Shown here in pieces: positions 55,401-64,000 of a stretch of 64,000 nucleotides of DNA. Position numbers and translations under genes: made by a program. Every line of letters begins with the position of its first letter. Within the stretch, counting starts at the first letter, position 1. Source of the DNA: Sipunculus nudus (lineage: Eukaryota > Annelida > Sipuncula > Golfingiida > Sipunculidae); contig CM049312.1 of the NCBI GenBank assembly GCA_026874595.1, forward strand, positions 54,875,429 to 54,939,428, read 5' to 3'. Under the pieces are notes generated by a model. It did no database searches and was not told the origin of the DNA. It saw only the letters and a list, made by a program, of their open reading frames with translations.

Positions 55401-55529
55401 ATCTATTTTCGGATATTCTCAACAATACAATCGATAAACCAGGCAAAGCTTCAAAATCAAAGAAAGATCATAACAAATATCCCGCCGTGAAACGGGGAAT
55501 TTCAAGAGAGATCACCCAATCGCAACTAA

Positions 55530-58500
55530 AGGCAAGATGGGGGACGAGGGTGCACCCGCGGGTAAACCCGAACAAACGGAGCAAGAGGAACTGAAAGAGA
55601 TGCATTGGTAGACTGTGGAAACAATGCTCCAATATATCGCATGTAATGGCCAGGCCATCGGATAAAATGGATAGATTTGCTGAAAACTCAAGCGAATATC
55701 CAACGCCAAGTACCAACAAGACAGAACAGGATGGCAGACCACCGGACATCATTCAAGATGGCGAAGAGGATACTCGGAGTGTTTTTGGATTCCGAGGTCG
55801 AGTCAGTGGACGTAAACATCGATGAGCTGGTCAAAGATATCGTTTTTCCTTGAATAGACGCCCGGGCGCATATTTTTTTTCAGACCCAGCTTTGACCCGG
55901 CGTCTTAACAAGGCCGGCGTCTATTCAAGGCCGGCGTTTATTAAAGAATACATTATCTGGCCTTGTCACACATAAATTAAAAAGGAACACGTCGAAATAA
56001 TAAACCCGACCGGTCACTTCTACCGGTCACACGGATTGTGTTTACGAAATATCCGTAGATGATTGTGTTTGCCTTTCACTGCTGACATATTTGTGAAGGG
56101 CTCGCTAGAATCGGTGATCGGCTTTTATCATAATGGACGAATCGGGAATATTTGGTGTCCCTTATGGAACTAGGCATGCACGTAAGAAACTAAAACAGAT
56201 TTATAGAGGATATAAACAAATTATTAACACAATCACAAACCGAAATTTATACATAAATTTCGGGTCAATTTGACCGGTAAATGCACCAATTATAGTGACG
56301 GGGAAAATACATCTGGCGGCAAACATAGAAACTACTATGACACCCGACCTCTGAACAAGACCGCCGCCTATTTAAGGCCGGCGTTTATTTTTCCAAGACA
56401 TTGTTTTGCCCCGGCGTCTAAATAAGGCAGGCGACTGATCAAGGAAATACGGTAGTACAGCGAGCGATAATGAGAAAAGCCGGGATGCCGTCCCGGAAAC
56501 CGCATATGGTGATCAAATTTCAGATAATTTTGCGGACATATTCTCAAAGATGATTCGGACGAAATGGACGATGATAAGTTGTACAAACGCATGAAGGATT
56601 ACCAAAAGCCAAAGAACTATGAGACTTTTATCTGTAGTCGTGTAAATTCAGAAATCTAATCGCAACTACCTAAACAAACAAAGACCGAGGACAATAACTA
56701 TCAAAGATACAGAAATCACTCAACAAAGGACTTATCCCACTCACGTAGCTTACTGACCAAATACTGAAGGCGAAAACGGAATTTGGACACAGCTAAATGC
56801 CTCAGGTAAGTAACATTAGGGAAGATTTAGCCATTCCATACAAGAGGCTGGCAAGCCACAGTTCGTCCATAACAGACCATCTCTTCGTTGATGACCGAGC
56901 ACAAGCTGTAAAAGACATACAGGACATCAGCAAGGTGAGCGAGCACCTAACCGCGAGACCACGCCACACAACAGTGGGTACCAGCAAAGCTACACTGGTA
57001 ACTCGAAAGTCTTCTACAAGACCAAGCCTAGCTACCACAAAACGAACCAGGAAAAGCGGCCCTACAACAAAAACGTTTTTAAGACAAGGAAAAGGAGTCG
57101 CTCCGGGTAAATACCACCCATACCAAAGATAGGGGATGGGAGAGACGCTGGAGATACTAATGGATGACACTGGTCCTCCTCGTAAGAGGGTAAGTTTGCA
57201 GGGAGTAAGTTCCCTCATGAAAAGACACCTTAGGACTGTATATCATTAGCCAGAATGGGAAAAACTTGCCAATGATTATTAAATCATTCAACATTAAGGG
57301 TTGCATGATAAAATTTTATTCTCTAAAAATAAAAAAAGAATTGCATCTAAAGAATTTTAATTTGGAGAAACAGAACATGCTGCTATCACACAAGAGATAA
57401 ACAACTTGAAAAGCAGAGGAATTAATGATCAGTTTGAGGCTAATGCATTCGGGTTTCTGTTAATTATTTTTGTTAGACCTAAAAAAATGATGGCTCAGTT
57501 TGAATTATTCTCATCTTAAAGACACTGAACAAAGTGTTCAATATTTGAAATTCAAAATGGCTACTTTGCACACATCCTTAAGCCTTATGAGACCGGGATA
57601 CTACATGTCAACAATAGACTTTGAGGATGCTTACTACTCAATACCAGTGGCACCGGCACACACAAGGTATTAAACATTTAATTGGCAGGGGGAATGTTTT
57701 CAATTTACATGCTTACCAAATGGCTTGGCTTCTGCCCCTAGAGCATTTACAAAAATCATGAAACCAGTTTACTTACACTTAAGAAAACTTGGTGTCATAT
57801 CAATGGGATACATAGATGATACATATGTTTAGGCAAACACAAAAGAAAAATGTATAGAAAAGTGAAACAGGCAACTATTCTCCTTCAGTAACTTGGGTTC
57901 CACGTAAATTATGAAAAGCAATCAGCTACACCCAACCTAACACATAAAATTCTAAGGCTTTTTACCAGACTCTGTAAACATTTCAGTCACACAAAAATAG
58001 AGAGAATAAAACAGGCATACTCAAGCCTCTTTTAAGAGAAATCTGCATCATAAGGCAGCTTGCTGAAACCGTTTGCTAAATGTTAGCTAGCTTTCCAGGT
58101 ATGAGACCTGGACCTCTTCACTGCAGGATTTTTGAGATTGAGAAATCAAAAGCGCTAATAAAGCATGGGGTCTATTTGACAAAAAGAGTAATTTATCAAA
58201 TCATGCAAAACTAGATCTTGAATGGTTGATCAGAAACTCAGGCAAAATCCGTGTAACATTAGTGAGTGTAACCCAGATATTGTGATACAAACAAATGCTT
58301 CAAACACAGGTTTGGGGGGGTCTAATTGTCAACAAAATAATCTAGAGGTGAACGGCATCTGGACAAATAGTATAAAAAGAAGAACATATTATCTGTTTAG
58401 AGTTGAAACAGTTCTGTATACACTAACTACATTGTGTGATGATGTAAATGGTAAACACATTGCGATACAAATTGCGAAAATACAACAGCAGTAGCATATG

Positions 58501-59470
58501 TTTACTACATGGGAGGAAACAGAGAGAATTGTAATAATATAACAAGGAAAATTTGGCAGTGGTGTATTGATAGAGACATCTAGACCTCAACCACCCATAT
58601 AGCAGGAGAAATCCACTACAAAACAATATAGAACATACCCGAACAGCGGGAGATTGATAGAATTGAACCCCCTTTAGAAATAGCTTGCCCAGCATTTCTA
58701 TAAAGACTTGCAATACAGTACAATTAACACAGCAAGCGTAGCGTTTTCAGCAGTTATCTTCCTAAAAATCAATTTGTCATTTGGAGTTCACCACCTGGTG
58801 TCTCGCTTCATGAAAGGCATATTTCATGAAAGACCAACAATACCAAGGTATGTAACTACATGGGACCCCGTGCAAGTATTAAATGTACTAAAGACTATGT
58901 AACCAGTAAAAAGATTAGCTTGAGGGACCTCTCATACAAATTAACAATGCTTCTGGCACTATTGACAGCAAAAAGATGTCAGTCTTTTCGTAACATGGAC
59001 GTAAGAAATATAACTCTCACATAAAAAACATGAAAAACAAGAATTAGGGACCTGTAATAACAAACAAGACCAGGTAATAATGTTGTGGCACTACAACTGA
59101 AATCATATGCTCCTGACAGGAGACTGTATATTGTGACAGTTATGCAGGAATACTTAAACAGGACCAGGAAAATTAGAGGAGATGCTTTTCAATTGTTAAT
59201 AAGCTACCAGAAACCACACCAACCAATATTAAAAACATCATCTAGTGTTGGATAAAGCAAATGCTAATTTAAGCTAATATAGACGTATTAATCATCTAAC
59301 CATACAGCACGAGGGAAACAGCCTCCAGTGTAGCCCTTCGGAGCAAAGTCACAATGCAAGCAATAATAAAAACTGTGGTCCATTTATAATGTATTTGCCA
59401 GATATTACAAAAAAAAGGTTCAAAGTAAAGGTGACTTTAGTAGAGCAGTTTTAGACGCTGCTATGGAGAG
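55530..59470 (+). pseudogene. Dead DIRS-type tyrosine-recombinase retrotransposon
   Basis: A decayed DIRS element in several frames. The gag-like part (about 55545-57130) includes DNFADIFSKM and LYKRMKDYQKPKNYE, interrupted by a nested TIR element. The reverse transcriptase (about 57380-57840) reads MRPGYYMSTIDFEDAYYSIP, FQFTCLPNGLASAPRAFTKI, then the YIDD catalytic box. An RNase H-like stretch (VIQTNASNTGLGG) is near 58280. The tyrosine recombinase (about 58790-59440) reads LVSRFMKGIFHERPTIPRY, MLLALLTAKRCQSFRNMDV (catalytic Arg) and LISYQKPHQP. Near 59300-59350 an H-T-A-R-E block and SKVTMQAIIKT follow. Many stops make it non-functional. The split repeats at the ends were not resolved. Confidence 0.85.
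55841..56451. mobile_element. TIR element nested in the DIRS gag region
   Basis: The left end CGTTTTTCCTTGAATAGACG and the inverted right end CGTATTTCCTTGATCAGTCG match at 15 of 20 positions. Further in, CGGCGTCTATTCAAGGCCGG-type blocks repeat on both sides (55893-55945, 56356-56420). The DIRS gag reading resumes directly after it. The interior is non-coding. No clear target duplication. Confidence 0.7.
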
Positions 59471-59706
59471 CTTATTATAATGAACTCATTATATTATTGT
59501 TATCCTTCACGCATATGAATTTATGGTTTTAATTTGTCCTAAACTTCAAACTTACTGGGTTCTGGATTCTCTACACAGCTCATGTACACATAGGCTGTGA
59601 AATCTCACGTGACCCCTAGTTGACACGAAAGCATGGCAGAAATGTCAATTTAAATGAGACTTATCTGTAAGTTGAAGTTTGAGTCAGATTCTACTGAGCT
59701 GTGGTG

Positions 59707-59862
59707 TCAAACAAGGGGTTACGTGCCCACTCCTTACAGATGCATGCATAAAACAATATATAAATATTTAACCCATCCCTACACATATAATTATGTGTAC
59801 ATTCGCACGTTGAATACTGAGGAAGGATTGCCTTACGCAATCTCACGTAACCCCTTGTTTGA
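59707..59862. repeat. Inverted repeat with perfect 19-bp arms
   Basis: TCAAACAAGGGGTTACGTG (59707-59725) is the exact inverse complement of 59844-59862. A related direct motif, CTCACGTGACCCCTAGTTGA, lies at about 59603-59622. The arrangement is like a small foldback element of 156 bp. Confidence 0.85.
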
Positions 59863-60236
59863 TTTATGGCTTCCTCTGAGCATATTTAAATGATATAAGG
59901 GTAATTTTGGTCATGAAAAGTTCTTGTAAGGCCTCCCTGAAGGATGTATGAACCTGTTTATCAACAACATGTTTTTAAACACAGCAATGTTGACTAACGG
60001 AAAATGTAACCTAAGGTCGTGGGTTGCATGTATGCAAAAGTAGAAAGGTCAATTGTTGCAAAACGGAAAGCTCTGGCTAATCTCACTTGCCGCCAGATGC
60101 CCTTGTTGATTTTTTTATTGTTTTGGCTGGTCCCGATATACGTGCGGTGATATACACGTTGTCTGGCCTATATTACAGGCCTCCGAGGGATAACCATAGG
60201 TTTATAAAGCCCAGATAGGTGATTGGGCCCCCATAG
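59863..60236. mobile_element. TTAA-type MITE, copy 3 (left end lost)
   Basis: It matches 43656-44134 from the GGCTTCCTCT block to GATTGGGCCCC. The left terminal repeat has been replaced by the 59.7 kb inverted repeat. It lies 0.94 kb upstream of SLC5 paralogue 2, a position comparable to copy 2 upstream of paralogue 1. Confidence 0.7.
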
Positions 60237-61068
60237 TATTTTTTCATCGTGGCTTCTATTGTATATGCGCCAGGGACCGTGGTAATCAAATATTTTAAAT
60301 AATTACGATGGTCATGTGCATATGGTAAACGTATGTAATAAATCATGAGTAATCAAGCCTAAGATGATTTATGATATCCGTATTACATGTCTGACCATAA
60401 TCTAAAGGCTTCTTTCCCTTTATGTCCACCATTGTTCTTTGACTTTGCGGACACCCACAAGTAAATACAATAAAAATCATTACCAACAATATTTATGAAC
60501 CAGTAATAAGTATGAAGACTTAGACAGGACTTTAAATTATAACCGATAACAAATGTATAAAATCGCGTGTATGTACTTATTGATGGTGGGAATATGTTCT
60601 ACTGCATACCCCTGTTACACAGAAATATTTAAGTCTCTCCTTACGAGTCCTTCCAAGTTAATTAATCAGTCTTCTTTCTAATGAAACGTAGAGGGAACTT
60701 TTTTATGACAGATTGGTCTTTCTTTCCGGCTGAACCGTATATTTATCTAAAACAAGCTCTGTAACTACAATTCATAAATCAGGCGGAGTTCATAATTTTT
60801 CAGCTGATGCCCGTCGCGAAATAAGATTGGGTAAACAGTTTACGTGCACGTATCCTGCAGTACCATGCCCCTATTCGAATCCTCATTAATATCCAAAGAT
60901 TATTTAACTAATACAAACCCCGTTTATCAAACACATTTGTCATCTTGATTTACCGATACCTAATAAAACTGTCATACGGTCATGTAAATATATACATAAA
61001 TTTCAGAAAAAAAGAAGAAATCCCCAGGCTTGTGGCAGGATGATGAAGAAAGAGTACTTGATATAAAA

Positions 61069-61112
61069 TATAAATAGTCTGGATCGGCATTTAGAAGCGT
61101 AGATTGTTGGTC
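61069..61112 (+). promoter_or_regulatory. Core promoter of SLC5 paralogue 2
   Basis: TATAAATA at 61069-61076, 108 bp before the ATG, is followed by TTGGTCAGAGT starting at 61107, at about initiator distance. The layout parallels paralogue 1. Confidence 0.55.
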
Positions 61113-61176
61113 AGAGTCAAATTTTCTTCTGCTTAAACTGAGACAAAGAACACAGTTTTACTGTTTAAAATATACC

Positions 61177-63072
61177 ATGGAGGCAAGGCAGCTTCATCCA
61201 GTGGACTGGCTCCTGTTCGCAGTTTTGCTGATTGTGTCTTTGGGTATCGGAGTATTTTACTCGTTGACGGGAGGACGCCAGAGAACGACAAAGGAATTTC
61301 TTTTGGCAAATCGAAAGCCGAGTGTTATACCGACTGCTTTGTCTATGTATGTGCCAAGTGCCTCAGCAATAGCTGTTCTTGGACTAGTTGCGGAAGTTTA
61401 CCTGCATGGACCACAAGTCCTTGTGAGCCTAATAGGGTTCGCTGGATCCGTGACTATTTGTGCTGTCATATGGGTGCCATTGTTTTACAAACTACACCTG
61501 ACTAGTGGTTACCATTATTTGAATCGGCGTTACGAATCTGGAAAACTTAGACTACTCTGCGTGCTTCTGAGCATAGGATATAACGCCTTGCATAATGGAC
61601 TGGCTCTGTATGCAGCTTCAACTGCTCTGGAAGCAGTATCCGGGTTCCCTTGTTGGGCCGGTCTTATTCTGGCAGGATTAGTCAGCACCACTGACACAGT
61701 AATGGGTGGCATTAAAGCTGTTGTAGGGACCGACGTAGTGCAAGCCTGTATTATGTTCGGAGGTTTGCTACCGGTACTGATTATCGGGACCAACCGCACA
61801 GGGGGAATATCAAAAGTATTTGACAGAGCTAGAGAGGGTGGAAGACTTAACTTATTCAACTTCAATCCGGATCCTACAGTGCGAATGTCATTTTGGTCAT
61901 TAATCATTGGACAACTGTTCTTTGACGTGGCTGGTATGGCCGTCGGACAGGCTTTCATTCAGCGTTATTGTGCCCTACCTACTCTCACTAAAGCTCGTCT
62001 TTCAGTGCTTTTAAGTTTCCCTATCAGCGTATTTTTGATAACTGTGTTGACATATCTCGGTTTAGTGGTACACGCATATTTTGCAAATATGGGATGCGAT
62101 CCTTTGCGATCAGGGATTATTTCAAACCCAAACCAACTGCTGCCATATTTTGTATCGACCGTACTAAACATTCCTGGGGTCACCGGATTGTTCCTTGCAG
62201 CTCTTTATTCCGCGGCTCTGAGTACTTCGTCCTCCAATTTGAGTTCACAATCAGCGCTTTGTTGGAAAGACATCATAGAACCTCGGATAAAAAGTATTCC
62301 TGAGCATAGAAAGGCGATGGTTACCAAGGTACTTGTGTTTATATTTGGGATCACGGCCATCGGCATTGGGTTACTAGGACAAATTCTACCGGGACACATA
62401 ATGGAAGTTGCAAGGAGGGCCATTGGGACGGTGACTGGTCCTTTGCAAGGGGTGTTCATTTTGGCCGTTTTCTTCCCTTTTGCGAATGCCGGAGGAGCTG
62501 TATTGGGAATTGTTGGTGCGGTGGCTCTTGTACTGTGGATAAACATTGGTTCTTACATAGATAACCCACATCAAGCCACATTGAATACAACTGTTACCAA
62601 TTGTTCCATGCCAGCCAACACAACCGTATTCCCTGTTCCAACAGATCCACCTCCTGGGACAATATTCCTTCTTTACCGAATCTCCTTCATGTGGATCACC
62701 TCCCTGTCGACGGCTACATGCATTGCAATTGGACTTCTAGCATCGTATTGTTTCGGTGGATCACAGAGGTGGTCTGTTGATGCGAGACTTTTGATTCCGA
62801 TTTCAAACTATTGTTGCTTTTTCTTGCCTGAATCAGTGCGCCGCTTTTTCTGGTGTGGAGTTGACCACGACCATAAACCCTCTGGTGAAATAAACCTAGA
62901 CGAAGAACAAGAGATGAAAGGTTCAGATGCTGACCAGGTACAGATGAAGGAAATTCCTGTTGTATCCAAGCAGGATGATGTCCCAAATACTTCATCAAGC
63001 CTATGCCATAGACAAAAAATTCATGAAAATACAGAATTTGAATGTATATTTGTGGACACTGCGAAACTCTAA
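61177..63072 (+). CDS. Sodium-coupled monocarboxylate-type transporter (SLC5A8/A12-like), paralogue 2
   Basis: An intronless ORF of 631 residues, a tandem paralogue of the gene at 45589-47460 on the same strand, clearly related along its length. Same landmarks: MEARQLHPVDWLLFAVLLIV start; TTKEFLLANRK; AVLGLVAEVYLHGPQ; TSGYHYLNRRY; MGGIKAVVGTDVVQ; IQRYCALPTLTKARLS; the Na+-site block LYSAALSTSSSN; NCSMPANTT with two sequons; and NYCCFFLPESVRRFFWCGVDHD. Differences from paralogue 1: DVAGMAVGQAF instead of DMARFGAVQAN in the middle, and a longer cytoplasmic tail. The C-terminus DTAKL lacks the T-x-L PDZ ligand of paralogue 1. The frame is fully open, so both copies look functional. The substrate is unknown. 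Confidence 0.93.
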   Translation: MEARQLHPVDWLLFAVLLIVSLGIGVFYSLTGGRQRTTKEFLLANRKPSVIPTALSMYVPSASAIAVLGLVAEVYLHGPQVLVSLIGFAGSVTICAVIWVPLFYKLHLTSGYHYLNRRYESGKLRLLCVLLSIGYNALHNGLALYAASTALEAVSGFPCWAGLILAGLVSTTDTVMGGIKAVVGTDVVQACIMFGGLLPVLIIGTNRTGGISKVFDRAREGGRLNLFNFNPDPTVRMSFWSLIIGQLFFDVAGMAVGQAFIQRYCALPTLTKARLSVLLSFPISVFLITVLTYLGLVVHAYFANMGCDPLRSGIISNPNQLLPYFVSTVLNIPGVTGLFLAALYSAALSTSSSNLSSQSALCWKDIIEPRIKSIPEHRKAMVTKVLVFIFGITAIGIGLLGQILPGHIMEVARRAIGTVTGPLQGVFILAVFFPFANAGGAVLGIVGAVALVLWINIGSYIDNPHQATLNTTVTNCSMPANTTVFPVPTDPPPGTIFLLYRISFMWITSLSTATCIAIGLLASYCFGGSQRWSVDARLLIPISNYCCFFLPESVRRFFWCGVDHDHKPSGEINLDEEQEMKGSDADQVQMKEIPVVSKQDDVPNTSSSLCHRQKIHENTEFECIFVDTAKL

Positions 63073-63302
63073 GGTATAAAAGGGGAACTGCAGAAGAGAT
63101 ATACAACAATTTATGTCTGAAGTAGGGGCGAAACTGTTTATCCTTGTAATAATGTTCAATGTTGTAGAGTTTATATATAGTGTATATAATATTAAGTAAA
63201 TAGATTGGTGTATCTTAATCATTAACTAATCAGATCAAATACTATTGATTTGCAATATAATGGAAATGGCTATTTAGAATGGTTTCAGATCCTTTGCCTA
63301 TG

Positions 63303-63308
63303 AATAAA
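63303..63308 (+). terminator. Polyadenylation signal of SLC5 paralogue 2
   Basis: AATAAA 231 bp after the stop codon. Another lies near 63609. Confidence 0.5.
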
Positions 63309-63309
63309 A

Positions 63310-64000
63310 GTTAAGTTATATCGTAAAATTGAGGTAACCCAAGATAAACTCCCATTCTCGGGATCTTAAATATCTGTTTCCGTACTGTCAAGTCCAAATA
63401 TGAATATGATATTTTCATTCTTTTTTTCGGAAGATCCTTAATTGAAAAGAAAGTTATCACATGCAATTCTAAGACAACTATGGGTGAAAAAAGACAACCA
63501 AAAAGTCGCATTACTAGCATAGTGACTGTTTTAAATTTGTGATAGAATATGTGTAGCCCTTAAGTTTTATGTACAGCTACACAGTTAGCTTGACATATAA
63601 GAGATTTCAATAAAAAATATTTTAAAAAATTAGATCATTATGATGTAACTGAAATGCTTCGAGTGTTTTTATATATTGAACATTTTGTAACACGTTCATT
63701 ATACGAGTCACAACTCAAGTTTGGCACGCCGTCACAATGGTTATAATGACTTGTCAGGCGTATGGGACATTCACGTCACTTTTATGATCTATATAGGGTG
63801 TGAGTAAACGGGTTATGTAATCATTAGTAGTTATGGATTATTTCAGTTGTATTTTTTCTGATAGCTTTTACCCCGGGTGGAGACCACTTCGGGCAGGCCG
63901 ATAGCCCAGGGGCGCAGAGTTTGGTGTACTACATGGTGTACTTCATGTCCTGCTGACGGACAGGCGGACATCCCGGGAGGTGGAAGAATGGTGAGACGCA
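63310..64000. other. 3' flank of SLC5 paralogue 2, nothing further recognised
   Basis: AT-rich until about 63850. The last 150 bp are more GC-rich, with no recognisable exon. Confidence 0.4.

Overview
The window is AT-rich animal nuclear DNA. Genes have short exons and long introns with GT/AG splice sites, and the sequence is full of TA microsatellites and very diverse transposons (LINE, DIRS, Merlin, hAT-like, pogo-like, Harbinger-like and TTAA-flanked elements, tRNA-derived repeats). This mix, with stathmin-, PAGR1- and SLC5-type genes, fits a marine invertebrate, most likely a mollusc or another lophotrochozoan. The species cannot be fixed from the sequence alone.

Layout. (1) 549-7796, plus strand: the last seven coding exons of an ERK1/2-type MAP kinase; the N-terminal half lies upstream of the window. 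A long 3' flank with several AATAAA signals follows, to about 11.8 kb. (2) 12-26.7 kb: a repeat-rich block dominated by one family with a conserved terminal hairpin. Two ~2.6 kb copies lie in opposite orientation (15826-18398 and 24000-26637). (3) 27794-23015, minus strand: a three-exon gene for a PAGR1 (PA1) homologue, a subunit of the MLL3/MLL4 histone H3K4 methyltransferase complex; its last two exons sit between the inverted copies. (4) 28-35 kb: tandem repeats, a decayed gag/ORF1-like retroelement, a hAT-like and another TIR element. (5) 36841-35527, minus strand: a three-exon gene for a 192-residue stathmin-domain protein with an MGC lipidation start, like vertebrate STMND1. (6) 38-43 kb: a decayed LINE tail and a 5'-truncated LINE with a long reverse transcriptase ORF and a 12-bp target-site duplication. 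(7) 45.6-63.1 kb: two intronless tandem paralogues of SLC5 sodium-coupled monocarboxylate-type transporters, 13.7 kb apart, with matching promoters and related upstream repeats. Between them lie a dead Merlin transposase and a dead DIRS retrotransposon that itself carries a nested TIR element.

The host genes cover signalling (ERK), chromatin (PAGR1), microtubules (stathmin domain) and solute transport (SLC5). Nothing in the sequence suggests they act in one pathway. I did not find a convincing new multi-gene system. The most unusual items are the hairpin-ended repeat family in inverted array around PAGR1 exons and the retained promoter and repeat architecture of the SLC5 duplicates. Exon joins were worked out by eye from splice consensus, phase and family similarity.
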